A stretch of DNA of 64,000 nucleotides from Stutzerimonas stutzeri. Its GTDB lineage: Bacteria > Pseudomonadota > Gammaproteobacteria > Pseudomonadales > Pseudomonadaceae. The position numbers and the translations under genes were made by a program. Every line of letters starts with the position of its first letter. The first letter of the stretch is position 1. The notes under the pieces were generated by a model that saw nothing but the letters and a program-made list of their open reading frames with translations, was not told the origin of the DNA and made no database searches. The stretch is taken from positions 248,001 to 312,000 of the forward strand of contig DDKB01000017.1 in NCBI GenBank assembly GCA_002339675.1, read 5' to 3'. Of the stretch, positions 1 through 8,239 are shown in pieces.

Positions 1-768
1 GACCTGCCCGAGCTGCTCCTCCGTGTCCGTAACACACTGCATCTGGGTCTGGCCAGCCAGGCCCTAATGCGCGAGCGCGATGATCTGGAGCGGAAGGTTA
101 AGGAGCGAACTCGGGAGCTGGAAGACAGCTTCCATGCGGTGATCCGCGGTCTTTCACGCGCCGCCGAATACAAAGACAACGAGACGGGCAACCATATCCT
201 GCGCATTGGCGAGACGGCAGCGCTCATGGCCAAAGCTGTTGGATGTGACGCGCGATGGGCGGAGCTACTGCGCCTGGCTGCGCCGATGCACGATGTCGGT
301 AAGATCGGTATTCCTGACAGCATCCTGCTCAAGCCCGGACCCCTGACTGCAGATGAGCGTGTACTCATGAACAGGCATGCACGAATCGGTCATGACATCC
401 TGCGCGACGAGTCTCGATCACCCCTGCTGGACATGGCAGCGGAAGTTGCACTTAGCCATCACGAGCGGTGGGATGGCAGTGGTTATCCGAACGGCTTGCA
501 AGGCGAGTCGATCCCCCTGTCAGCGCGGATCGTCACGCTGTGCGACGTATATGACGCGCTGCGCTCGAAACGACCCTACAAGGAGGCCTGGCCGATTGAA
601 CGTGCCAGATCGCACATGCGTGAGGAGGCGGGCAAGCACTTCGACCCATCGCTGGTTGCAGTACTCGAATCACTGTATGACGAGATCGAAGCGCTCCGCG
701 AAGGGCTGACCGACGCACCCCTGGCCGAAGCGGATGGCAGCCCTTTCGGCCAGGCAGTTGCCCACTAG
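1..768 (+). CDS. HD-GYP response regulator (3' part), cyclic-di-GMP phosphodiesterase
   Basis: The reading frame is open from base 1, so the gene begins upstream; 255 residues are visible. The first ~20 residues look like the end of a receiver domain, followed by a charged linker helix and then an HD-GYP domain. The HD pair lies in MHDVGK (visible residues 96-101) and the GYP signature in DGSGYPNGL (about 158-166). Families of this type hydrolyse cyclic di-GMP in the cytoplasm under control of a sensor kinase. A later ATG at 67 would remove the receiver end and is not preferred. The gene ends 5 bp from the convergent dehydrogenase gene. The partner kinase is not in the window. Confidence 0.88.
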   Translation, partial: DLPELLLRVRNTLHLGLASQALMRERDDLERKVKERTRELEDSFHAVIRGLSRAAEYKDNETGNHILRIGETAALMAKAVGCDARWAELLRLAAPMHDVGKIGIPDSILLKPGPLTADERVLMNRHARIGHDILRDESRSPLLDMAAEVALSHHERWDGSGYPNGLQGESIPLSARIVTLCDVYDALRSKRPYKEAWPIERARSHMREEAGKHFDPSLVAVLESLYDEIEALREGLTDAPLAEADGSPFGQAVAH

Positions 769-773
769 CAAGG

Positions 774-1796
774 CTAGGCGGTCAGCACGATCCGGCCTTC
801 GATGGCCCCGGCGCGCATCTGGTCGAAGATCTGGTTGATGTCGTCCAGCTTGCCGTGGTGGATGGTCGCCTTCACCAAGCCTTCAGCTGCGAAATCCAGT
901 GCTTCCTGCAGGTCTGCGCGGGTGCCGACAATGGAGCCGGTGATGGTGATGGCCTTGAGCACGACGTCGAAGATCGGCGTCGGGAAATCGCCCGGGGGGA
1001 GGCCGACCAGGGCAACGGTGCCGTGCCGCCGCGCCATGCCGATCGCCTGGCCGAACGCGCTGTTCGAGACTGCGGTCACCAGCACGCCGTGGGCGCCGCC
1101 GATGTCGCGCTGGATCACTTCGACGGGGTCCTCGTGACGTGCGTTGACGGTGAGGCTGGCGCCAAGTTTTTTCGCCAGTTCCAGCTTGGCGTCGTCGACA
1201 TCGACGGCCGCCACGTGCAGGCCCATGGCCTTGGCGTATTGCACGGCGACATGGCCCAGCCCGCCGACCCCCGAGATCACCACCCACTGGCCGGGGCGGG
1301 CATTGGTCATCTTCAGGCCCTTGTAGACCGTCACTCCGGCGCAGAGGATCGGTGCGATCTCGTCGAAGGCGACCTCCTTGGGTAGCAGGCCCACGTAGTT
1401 CGGGTCGGCCAGGACGTATTCGGCGTAGCCGCCATTGACCGAGTAGCCGGTGTTCTGCTGCTCGGTGCACAGCGTTTCCCAGCCGGTCAGGCAGTGTTCA
1501 CAGCAGCCGCAGGCACTGTACAACCAGGGCACGCCCACCCGGTCGCCTTCCTTGACCCGGCTGACGCCACTGCCCACCGCAGCCACGTAGCCAACGCCCT
1601 CGTGGCCTGGGATGAATGGCAGGGGCGGGCGCACCGGCCAGTCGCCTTCGACGGCATGCAGATCGGTGTGGCAGACGCCGCACGCCTCGATCTTCACCAG
1701 GATCTGCCCTGGGCCGGGCAGCGGCACCTTCACTTCCTCGATGCGCAGCGGTTCACCGTAGGCGTGCGCCACGGCGGCTTTCATGGTCTGGGTCAT
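774..1796 (-). CDS. adhP: zinc-dependent alcohol dehydrogenase AdhP
   Basis: A 340-aa medium-chain alcohol dehydrogenase, the usual family length, oxidising ethanol-type alcohols with NAD+. Near the N-terminus CGVCHTDLHAVEGDWP carries the catalytic-zinc cysteine, and CGCCEHCLTGWETLC gives the four structural-zinc cysteines. The dinucleotide-binding turn is GVGGLGHVAVQYAKAMG. The start at 1796 is chosen because AAGGAGAC sits just upstream and homologues begin MTQTMKAAV; the frame stays open much further upstream without family similarity. It is divergent from purE, the order known from other pseudomonads, where this gene is also called adhA. Substrate is inferred from family only. Confidence 0.92.
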   Translation of the reverse strand: MTQTMKAAVAHAYGEPLRIEEVKVPLPGPGQILVKIEACGVCHTDLHAVEGDWPVRPPLPFIPGHEGVGYVAAVGSGVSRVKEGDRVGVPWLYSACGCCEHCLTGWETLCTEQQNTGYSVNGGYAEYVLADPNYVGLLPKEVAFDEIAPILCAGVTVYKGLKMTNARPGQWVVISGVGGLGHVAVQYAKAMGLHVAAVDVDDAKLELAKKLGASLTVNARHEDPVEVIQRDIGGAHGVLVTAVSNSAFGQAIGMARRHGTVALVGLPPGDFPTPIFDVVLKAITITGSIVGTRADLQEALDFAAEGLVKATIHHGKLDDINQIFDQMRAGAIEGRIVLTA

Positions 1797-1933
1797 GGCT
1801 GTCTCCTTGCAATCGGAAGACCGAGTCTGCGCCCGCAACGGCGAACCGGCTATTGACCTCCGGCAACTTGGCGAACAGTTGCCAGGCGTTTCCAGACGAC
1901 CGGTCGCAGGTGCCGGGGCCTGGGGCCGTGCGC

Positions 1934-1939
1934 TATACT
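1934..1939 (+). promoter_or_regulatory. candidate -10 box for purEK
   Basis: TATACT lies 110 bp before purE, in the divergent adhP-purE gap. No good -35 hexamer is found at 16-18 bp, so this is only a candidate. Confidence 0.3.
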
Positions 1940-2049
1940 GCGCGGCCTTTTGGTCGGCGCCTGTCCGGCCCTGTTCCCCCCACACGGTCGCCTCAGCGCG
2001 GCGGCCGCTGCACCCGATGCGCCCGCGGGCGCCGAAGCGAGGCACGACG

Positions 2050-2541
2050 ATGACCGCACTGGTAGGCGTGATCATGGGCTCCAAGTCCGACTGGTCCACC
2101 TTGAGCCACACCGCCGACATGCTGGAAAAGCTCGGCATTCCGCACGAAGTCACCGTGGTGTCCGCGCACCGCACGCCCGATCTGCTGTTCCAGTACGCCG
2201 AGCAGGCCGAAGCGCGCGGTTTGCGCGTGATCATCGCTGGCGCGGGCGGCGCGGCTCACCTGCCAGGCATGTGCGCGGCCAAGACGCTCCTGCCGGTACT
2301 CGGCGTCCCGGTGCAATCCTCGATGCTCTCCGGCGTGGATTCGCTGTTGTCGATCGTGCAGATGCCAGCCGGTGTGCCGGTCGCCACCCTGGCCATCGGC
2401 AAGGCCGGCGCGGTCAATGCTGCGTTGCTGTCGGCCAGCATCCTCGGCCACGAATTCCCCGACTATCACGCCGCACTGAAGAAGTTCCGCGACGAACAGA
2501 CCCAGACCGTGCTCGACAACCCGGACCCGAGGGACGCGTAA
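2050..2541 (+). CDS. purE: N5-carboxyaminoimidazole ribonucleotide mutase, PurE
   Basis: A 163-aa class I PurE, which converts N5-CAIR to CAIR in de novo purine synthesis in the cytoplasm. The conserved loops are GSKSDW near the N-terminus, SAHRTP with the catalytic histidine, and GAGGAAHLPGM in the CAIR-binding site. The ATG at 2050 is chosen because it places GSKSDW at the usual distance from the start; the open frame reaches back to 1783 but that extension is not PurE-like. It directly abuts purK (TAA then ATG at 2542), so the two enzymes that act in sequence are co-transcribed. Confidence 0.96.
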   Translation: MTALVGVIMGSKSDWSTLSHTADMLEKLGIPHEVTVVSAHRTPDLLFQYAEQAEARGLRVIIAGAGGAAHLPGMCAAKTLLPVLGVPVQSSMLSGVDSLLSIVQMPAGVPVATLAIGKAGAVNAALLSASILGHEFPDYHAALKKFRDEQTQTVLDNPDPRDA

Positions 2542-3627
2542 ATGAAAATCGGCGTGATCGGTGGCGGCCAACTGGGCCGCATGCTCGCCCTGGCAGGCAC
2601 TCCGCTGGGCATGAACTTCGCTTTTCTCGACCCCGCTCCGGACGCTTGCGCGGCGGCCCTCGGCGAGCACCTGCGGGCGGACTACAGCGACCAGGACCAC
2701 CTGCGCCAGCTGGCCGATGAGGTCGACCTGGTGACCTTCGAGTTCGAAAGCGTGCCGGCCGAGACCGTGGCCTTTCTGTCGCAGTTCGTGCCGGTCTATC
2801 CGAGCGCCGAGGCGCTGCGCATTGCCCGCGACCGCTGGTTCGAAAAGTCCATGTTCAGGGACCTCGGCATCCCCACGCCGGAGTTTGCCGATATCCAGTC
2901 CCAGGCCGACCTTGACACTGCGGCTGCCGACATCGGCCTGCCCGCCGTGCTCAAGACGCGCACCCTGGGTTACGACGGCAAGGGTCAGAAGGTCCTGCGC
3001 AAGCCGGCCGATGTCGCCAATGCCTTCGCTGAGCTGGGCAGCGTGCCCTGCATTCTCGAAGGCTTCGTGCCGTTCACTGGCGAAGTGTCGCTGATTGCGG
3101 TGCGCGGGCGTGACGGCGAGACCTGTTTCTACCCGCTGGTCCACAACACCCATGAAGAAGGCATCCTGCGGTTGTCGGTGGCCAGCAGCAATCATCCACT
3201 GCAGGCGCTGGCCGAGGACTATGTCGGTCGCGTGCTGAAGGAGCTGGATTATGTCGGCGTGCTGGCCTTCGAGTTCTTCGAGATCGACGGTGGACTCAAG
3301 GCCAACGAGATCGCGCCGCGGGTGCACAACTCCGGTCACTGGACCATCGAGGGCGCCGAGTGCAGCCAGTTCGAAAACCACCTGCGGGCCGTGACGGGCC
3401 TGCCGCTGGGTTCGACGGCCAAGCTGGGCGAGAGCGCGATGCTCAACTTCATCGGTGAAGTGCCCGCCGTGGAAAAGGTCATCGCGGTCGAGGATTGCCA
3501 CCTGCATCACTACGGCAAAGCCTTCAAGGCCGGGCGCAAGGTTGGCCACGCCACGCTGCGCTGCCCGGACCGCGCCACGCTGGACCGGCAGATCACCGCG
3601 GTCGAGTCGCTGATCGCGCGCGACTAG
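2542..3627 (+). CDS. purK: 5-(carboxyamino)imidazole ribonucleotide synthase, PurK
   Basis: A 361-aa ATP-grasp enzyme that makes N5-CAIR from AIR, bicarbonate and ATP, feeding PurE. The N-terminus MKIGVIGGGQLGRMLA is the typical PurK nucleotide-fold opening; LKTRTLGYDGKGQ is the ATP-grasp glycine-rich loop and NEIAPRVHNSGHWTIEG the metal and substrate segment. It begins immediately after the purE stop codon with no gap, so translation is probably coupled. Confidence 0.96.
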   Translation: MKIGVIGGGQLGRMLALAGTPLGMNFAFLDPAPDACAAALGEHLRADYSDQDHLRQLADEVDLVTFEFESVPAETVAFLSQFVPVYPSAEALRIARDRWFEKSMFRDLGIPTPEFADIQSQADLDTAAADIGLPAVLKTRTLGYDGKGQKVLRKPADVANAFAELGSVPCILEGFVPFTGEVSLIAVRGRDGETCFYPLVHNTHEEGILRLSVASSNHPLQALAEDYVGRVLKELDYVGVLAFEFFEIDGGLKANEIAPRVHNSGHWTIEGAECSQFENHLRAVTGLPLGSTAKLGESAMLNFIGEVPAVEKVIAVEDCHLHHYGKAFKAGRKVGHATLRCPDRATLDRQITAVESLIARD

Positions 3628-3675
3628 CGCCGGCAGTCTGGCTTGCCGGTTGCCGCGGCGAACTGCCTGGCGCCG

Positions 3676-3716
3676 CTCAGGTCCGAGAATACGCAACGTA
3701 TTTTTTCGGACCTGAG
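3676..3716 (+). promoter_or_regulatory. inverted repeat running into the RBS of the GlsB-like gene
   Basis: CTCAGGTCCGA (3676-3686) is repeated inverted as TCGGACCTGAG (3706-3716). The inner flanks GAATACG and CGTATTTT also pair, leaving a loop of only about three bases. The right arm runs into the GAGGAGA ribosome binding site of the gene starting at 3728, so a folded leader or a bound protein could control that gene. It could also be a purK terminator, but a clean T-run after the stem is lacking. Confidence 0.55.
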
Positions 3717-3727
3717 GAGATCGCCAC

Positions 3728-3976
3728 ATGGGCATCATCGGAACCATCATCATCGGCCTGATCGTCGGGCTCATCGCGCGCTTCCTGAAGCCCGGCAACG
3801 ACAGCATGGGCTGGATCATGACCATCCTGCTAGGTATTGGCGGCTCGCTGCTGGCCACCTACGGCGGTCAGGCGCTTGGCCTCTACGAGGCGGGCGAAGG
3901 TGCAGGCTTTATCGGTGCGGTGGTCGGTGCGATCATCCTGCTGGTGATCTACGGAATGGTCAGCCGCAAGCATTGA
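3728..3976 (+). CDS. GlsB/YeaQ/YmgE family small membrane protein
   Basis: An 82-aa protein of the 'transglycosylase-associated' GlsB/YeaQ family. Three hydrophobic segments can be read: about residues 3-18 (GTIIIGLIVGLIARF), 28-45 (GWIMTILLGIGGSLLATY) and 58-77 (AGFIGAVVGAIILLVIYGM). The glycine-rich spacing is typical. The family sits in the inner membrane and is often stress-induced, but its molecular role is not known. GAGGAGA lies at the right distance before the ATG. A strong inverted repeat overlaps this leader, suggesting post-transcriptional or operator control. Confidence 0.85.
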   Translation: MGIIGTIIIGLIVGLIARFLKPGNDSMGWIMTILLGIGGSLLATYGGQALGLYEAGEGAGFIGAVVGAIILLVIYGMVSRKH

Positions 3977-3983
3977 GTCGCCC

Positions 3984-4004
3984 GGGGCCGCGCCCCGCGG
4001 CCCC
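3984..4004 (+). terminator. GC-rich hairpin after the GlsB-like gene
   Basis: GGGGCCGCG pairs with CGCGGCCCC around a three-base CCC loop, 8 bp after the stop codon. The downstream tract is CCCCTTTCCC rather than a clean T-run, so it is a weak terminator candidate. Confidence 0.5.
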
Positions 4005-4028
4005 GTCCCCTTTCCCTGCAAGGTTTTC

Positions 4029-4560
4029 ATGCGCGCGTTCGTCGTTACCCTGTTGCTGTCTTTTGCCTGCGGCGTTGCGGCCGCACCAGCCGAACTGGAC
4101 TGGCTCGAACTGATGCCCGCCGAGGACCGCCAGGCCCTGGAGGCGATGCCCGAGCTCGAGCACGATTCGCCTGAGCGCAGCGGCTTCAGCGACGAGGGCG
4201 GGCTCCGGCAGGGCGCCGGCTTGCCGGCGGTCATGTACTCGGCCAAGACGGTGCCGGCGCTCGACGGCAGGCAGATCCGCCTCGGCGGCTACCCGGTGCC
4301 GCTGGAAACCGACAACCAGGGGGCGCAGCACCGAATTTTTCCTGGTGCCCTACCCGGGTGCCTGCATCCATGTGCCGCCGCCGCCCCCCAACCAGATCGT
4401 GCTGGTGCGCTACCCGGCTGGCCTGCTGATCGAGGATATCTACGCCCCGCTGTGGGTGGATGGCCGCTTGCGGATCGAGCCGGTCAGCAACGACCTGGCC
4501 GACGCCGCCTACGCCATCACTGCGGCCGAGGTGAGCCTGGTCGCAGAGGGCGATCTCTAG
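4029..4560 (+). pseudogene. DUF3299 exported protein, frameshifted
   Basis: Two frames together make one DUF3299-like protein. The first (from ATG 4029, after AAGG) has a signal peptide MRAFVVTLLLSFACGVAAA and runs to GGYPVPLETDNQG. The match then resumes one base later as TEFFLVPYPGACIHVPPPPP and continues to a stop at 4560. Removing one G from the five-G run at 4319-4323 restores a continuous 176-aa reading. The GACIHVPPPPPNQ block is the family hallmark; the function is unknown, probably periplasmic. The shift may be a real mutation or a sequencing error in the homopolymer. The unshifted frame runs on to 4637, overlapping the next gene. Confidence 0.75.
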
Positions 4561-4563
4561 CCG

Positions 4564-5313
4564 ATGTCGCGAGCGCTTCTCGACCGAGCGCAGCGCGAGG
4601 CATTCCGGGCCTTGGCGGCGCAGACCGCGGGGATTGACCGCGCCATCTACACCGCCTTCGGCAAGGACCCGCTGGAGCCCATCATCGGGCTCGGCCCGGC
4701 GGACGCACCCATTGCCTTCTTTGGCCGTGATCCGGGCCGCGAGGAGGTGCGCCATGGCGAGTCGTTCATTGGCAGCGGCGGTCAGCTGGTGCGCCGCGCG
4801 CTCCATCGTCACTTGTTCGGCGACGAGCCTGCGGATGCCGAGGCCTGCCGCGCTGTGGGCCAGGGGTTTTTCTGGCTCAACACGGTGCCCTACAAGCCGA
4901 TGGGCAACCGCGCCTGGCCGATGGCGGTGAAGCGTCGCTTCCAGCCACTGATGCAACGGTTGCTGCTCGACAACTGGCACGGTCGCGACATCGTCACGCT
5001 GGGTCGCGAGGCGTTTTTCTGGTTCGGCATCGACCAGCCGTCTGCGCAGCGCCAGCAGCTCGAGGCGTTCTGGCAGCGTGACGACCGCTTCACCACGCAT
5101 TGCGAGGTCGCACTGCCCGGCAGTCCGGGCACGCCGCGACGCTTTCGTCTGCACCCTTTGCCGCACCCGTCGCCCCGCAACCGGCTCTGGTACTCCCGCT
5201 TCGCGGCCCTGCTGGAGCTGCGGCTGCAGCAGCTGCCCGGCGCGCCGTCAGCCCTCGGCTCTGTGGCGCTGCACGAAACGACGGTCGAGATGGTGCTTCC
5301 AGCGGCCGAATAA
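4564..5313 (+). CDS. uracil-DNA glycosylase family protein
   Basis: A 249-aa protein of the uracil-DNA glycosylase superfamily, closest in style to the family 4/5-like bacterial proteins. AFFGRDPGREE (about residues 51-61) is the GxDPG-type active-site loop and HPLPHPSPRNRLWY near the C-terminus the HPS-type DNA-contact motif. Such enzymes remove uracil from DNA, but this subfamily is poorly tested. It starts 4 bases after the DUF3299 gene. Its last 66 bp overlap the convergent oxidoreductase gene. Confidence 0.72.
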   Translation: MSRALLDRAQREAFRALAAQTAGIDRAIYTAFGKDPLEPIIGLGPADAPIAFFGRDPGREEVRHGESFIGSGGQLVRRALHRHLFGDEPADAEACRAVGQGFFWLNTVPYKPMGNRAWPMAVKRRFQPLMQRLLLDNWHGRDIVTLGREAFFWFGIDQPSAQRQQLEAFWQRDDRFTTHCEVALPGSPGTPRRFRLHPLPHPSPRNRLWYSRFAALLELRLQQLPGAPSALGSVALHETTVEMVLPAAE

Positions 5314-6327
5314 GCGTCCCTCGGCGGCGAGCCGGTCCCAGCTCAGCAGCGCGCCGCCGTGGCCGTCGGCCAGCAGCGCCAGGCAGCGTGGCTGGGGGTG
5401 ATAGTGGCGCAGCGGTTGGCCGATAGACGCCTGGCCCAGGTTGGTGGCCAGCACCGCGGCCTGGCGTACGGCGTGCACCCCGTTGCGCAGCGCGCCGGGC
5501 AGGCTGGCGCAATCGCCGGCGGCGAATACCTGCGGGTGCGAGCGGCTCTGCAGCGCCGGCGTAATCTCGATAAAGCCGTCGCGCGCCAGGCGCAGCCCCG
5601 ACTCGTGCAGCCATTCCAGCGGCCTCGGACCGGTGGCCACGACCAGCCGCCGACCGTGCCAGCGGGCCTCGCCCTCGCCGATCAGGGTATTGCCCTGCAC
5701 CGCCTGGATGGCGGTTTGTTCGTGCACCGCGACCCCGGCCCGCTGCAGATGCGCAAGTGCCAGGCGTCGCAGCCGGGGCGGGTGCGTGGCGAGCAGCTCG
5801 CCGGCGCTGAACAGGCTCACCTCCCGTGCCCGGGCGGCGAAGGCCAGTGCCAGCTCGACCCCGGCCGCACCACCGCCCAGCACCGCGACCGGCTCGGGGG
5901 TTTCCTCCCATTGCTGCCAGCGGCGGATGAAATCGGCGAACGGCTTCACCGACAGCAGCTCCATGCCGTCGCCGCTCTGTTCCGGCAGCGCCGGCAGCGA
6001 GCCCAGGTTGAGCGACAGCCAGGTGCTGCGCAGGGTCACGCCGGTCGCCAGCAGCACGCCGGGCGTGTCCGGCCGCAGCGCCACCAGGGTGCCCTGGATG
6101 AACTCCACGTCCGCGGCGGCGCACAGCGCCGGCAGCGGCACCCGGCACTCGCGGGTCTGGTAACGCTCGGCCACAAGGCCCGGCATCATGCCCGAATACC
6201 ACGCGTGGGGCTCGGCCGAGACCAGGCCGATCCGGCCCATCGGGCGGTCGCGCTGGCTCCAGCGCTGCAGGACGCCGAGATGGCTGTGGCCGGCGCCGGC
6301 CAGGAGAATGTCGAAGTCAGTGTTCAT
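5248..6327 (-). CDS. FAD/NAD(P)-dependent pyridine nucleotide-disulfide family oxidoreductase
   Basis: A 359-aa flavoprotein. The N-terminal FAD fold reads ILLAGAGHSHLGVLQRW, with GHSHL typical of the NDH-2-like proteins that in some bacteria are fused in front of SelD. The NAD-binding turn is VLGGGAAGVELALAFAARA (about residues 150-168) and the FAD end motif is VFAAGDCASLPG. No redox-active CxxC pair is visible, so it is not a disulfide reductase. Electron acceptor and substrate are not known. It faces the glycosylase gene tail to tail with a 66-bp overlap, both C-termini sharing DNA. Confidence 0.8.
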   Translation of the reverse strand: MNTDFDILLAGAGHSHLGVLQRWSQRDRPMGRIGLVSAEPHAWYSGMMPGLVAERYQTRECRVPLPALCAAADVEFIQGTLVALRPDTPGVLLATGVTLRSTWLSLNLGSLPALPEQSGDGMELLSVKPFADFIRRWQQWEETPEPVAVLGGGAAGVELALAFAARAREVSLFSAGELLATHPPRLRRLALAHLQRAGVAVHEQTAIQAVQGNTLIGEGEARWHGRRLVVATGPRPLEWLHESGLRLARDGFIEITPALQSRSHPQVFAAGDCASLPGALRNGVHAVRQAAVLATNLGQASIGQPLRHYHPQPRCLALLADGHGGALLSWDRLAAEGRLFGRWKHHLDRRFVQRHRAEG

Positions 6328-6530
6328 GGCGCATCAGACCGAGGCTGATGCAGGCTGGAAGGGATGATCGGTACTCGAGACAGCGACTCGGCGGCTTCCA
6401 TGGCAGGCATCCCTCAGCAGGCGGCACACCGCCGGGCCGGCCCTCGCACAGGTGAGCGCCGCGGCAGCTGTTGCGCTGAGTATAGACGCTGAATGCCGGG
6501 GCCAGCGGGCGCCGGCGCACGGCTGTTGGC

Positions 6531-7427
6531 TCAGCTGTTCAAGGCCTCAATGCCGATCGACACGCTCAACGAAAGGCGTGCGCCCGGTGCCAACACGACC
6601 AGGTCCTGCATCACATTGGCCGTCTCGATGCACAGCATGCGCTGCCAGGCGTCGTCGGCAAACTGCGACAGGCGCTGGGCTTTCTCGATCCAGGGATTCC
6701 AGAGCACCGCCGAGCGCGAGCCTTCGGTCTCCAGGGTAATGCAGCGGCCGGCCCCCGGGTCGCGCAGCACGAGCCTGGGTGGCAGGTCGAGGTAGATGCG
6801 GTCGGTTTCGCCAGTGAAACGCAAGTCGCCGGCCTGCTCGCACTGCTGCCAATCCTGCAACGTCTCAATGTAGGGACGGCCGTCGAGGCCTTCGATGGCG
6901 ACCTGGCGGATGTCGCTGACGGCGAAATAGCTGTGCAGGGCCTGGGACAGAGGCAGCGGCGCCTTGCCGAGGTTGTCGCTGGTCAGCGTCAGGTGCAGGC
7001 GCTGGTCAAGGCGCAGGGTCAGGCTGAGGTCGACGGCGTGGGGCCAGTCCGGCAGGCCTTGGCGACTGGCGCAGCCAAACACCAGGGTCGCACCATCGGC
7101 GTCCTGGCGGCTGTCCTGCAGCGTCCAGTCGATACCCCGCACCAGGCCGTGCGCGGGCGGCATACCGCCCTGGTAGGTCGCCCGGATGTCCCCGGGGTTG
7201 CACGCCAGGTCACCAAACCACGGCCAGCAGACCGGAATGCCGCCGCGCACCGGCTGGCCCTGCTGGAAGCGCGCCTGCTCGCTCAGCCAGATCACCGGCA
7301 GCCCGGCGCCGCGGCGGTAACTGAGGACCTGCGCGCCCTGCTCGGCGACCACCAGTTCGGCCTCGCCGTGACGGATGCGCCAGCAGACGAGCTGGTCCAT
7401 TTCGATGCGCTGGATGTCGGCGGGCAT
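6531..7427 (-). CDS. D-hexose-6-phosphate mutarotase (YeaD family)
   Basis: A 298-aa aldose-1-epimerase-fold protein of the YeaD type, interconverting alpha and beta anomers of hexose 6-phosphates in the cytoplasm. Recognisable blocks are QVLSYRR, RGGIPVCWPWFGD (substrate-binding strand) and HGLVRGIDWTLQ with the conserved histidine-glycine. The C-terminal VLWNPWIEKAQRLSQF block contributes the catalytic acid region. Length fits the family. It stands alone between the oxidoreductase and the amino acid transporter. Confidence 0.87.
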   Translation of the reverse strand: MPADIQRIEMDQLVCWRIRHGEAELVVAEQGAQVLSYRRGAGLPVIWLSEQARFQQGQPVRGGIPVCWPWFGDLACNPGDIRATYQGGMPPAHGLVRGIDWTLQDSRQDADGATLVFGCASRQGLPDWPHAVDLSLTLRLDQRLHLTLTSDNLGKAPLPLSQALHSYFAVSDIRQVAIEGLDGRPYIETLQDWQQCEQAGDLRFTGETDRIYLDLPPRLVLRDPGAGRCITLETEGSRSAVLWNPWIEKAQRLSQFADDAWQRMLCIETANVMQDLVVLAPGARLSLSVSIGIEALNS

Positions 7428-7469
7428 GGGCGACCTCGGGGCTATGCGTGTTGTGGGTCAGACCCTGCC

Positions 7470-7490
7470 GGGGCGGCAGGATTCCGCCCC
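7470..7490 (-). terminator. hairpin downstream of the amino acid transporter operon
   Basis: GGGGCGG and CCGCCCC pair around a seven-base loop, 60 bp beyond the last transporter gene. No T-run follows on the minus strand, so termination is unproven. Confidence 0.3.
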
Positions 7491-7549
7491 GCGGGTGGGC
7501 AGCGTGAGCCTGAGCGAGACCCATGGCGGGGCCCGCTCAGGCCGGGGCG

Positions 7550-8239
7550 TCAGCGGCCCTGGCAGGCGTCGACGCGCAGCCAGCGCTCCAGCAGCTTGAA
7601 GCCCTGCATCAGGATAAAGGCGATGATCAGGTAGATGAGGCCGGCGGTGAGGAACATTTCCTCGTGCATGTAGGTGCGCGCGGCGATCTTGCGCGCCATG
7701 CCGGTCAGCTCGAGCAGGGTGATGGTGCTCGCCAGGGCACTGGCCTTGAGCATCAGGATCACTTCGTTGCTGTAGGCCGGCAGGCCGATGCGCGCGGCCC
7801 GCGGCAGGATGATGTGCCACAGCGCCTGGCGCCGCGACATGCCCAGCGCACGCGCGGCCTCGACTTCACCGGACGGCACGTTCTGGATCGCGCCGCGGAT
7901 GATCTCGGCGATATAGGCCGCGGTGTGCAGCGTCATGGTGATGATCGCGCACCAGTAGGGCTCGCGCAGGAAGGGCCAGAGCCAGCTCTCGCGCACGGCC
8001 TCGAACTGCGCCATGCCGTAGTAGACGAGAAACAGCTGGACCAGCAGTGGGGTGCCGCGGAAGAAGAAGATGTAGCCATAGGGCAGCGCGCGCACCGCGA
8101 ACAGGCGCGAGGACCGCGCAATGCCCAGCGGCAGCGCAAGGAGCAGGCCGGCAATCACCGAGGCCCCGACCAGCTGCAGCGTCAGCCAGGCGCCCTCGAG
8201 AAAGCTCGGCAGCCATTTGATGAACAGATCCCAGCTCAT
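7550..8239 (-). CDS. amino acid ABC transporter permease (HisM/AotM type)
   Basis: A 229-aa inner-membrane permease of the polar amino acid family. It has the N-terminal helix LEGAWLTLQLVGASVIAGLLL and the cytoplasmic EAA coupling loop VEAARALGMSRRQALWHIILPRA that docks to the ATPase. FFFRGTPLLVQLFLVYYG is typical of HisM/AotM. The ATG at 8239 overlaps the previous gene's stop by four bases (ATGA), indicating coupled translation; the longer upstream frame is a shadow. Last gene of the four-gene importer operon. Confidence 0.9.
   Translation of the reverse strand: MSWDLFIKWLPSFLEGAWLTLQLVGASVIAGLLLALPLGIARSSRLFAVRALPYGYIFFFRGTPLLVQLFLVYYGMAQFEAVRESWLWPFLREPYWCAIITMTLHTAAYIAEIIRGAIQNVPSGEVEAARALGMSRRQALWHIILPRAARIGLPAYSNEVILMLKASALASTITLLELTGMARKIAARTYMHEEMFLTAGLIYLIIAFILMQGFKLLERWLRVDACQGR

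Noticed and set aside
1993..3858. 621-aa open frame antisense to purE/purK
   Set aside because: It lies opposite two certain purine genes and reads as low-complexity high-GC shadow sequence without any family motif.
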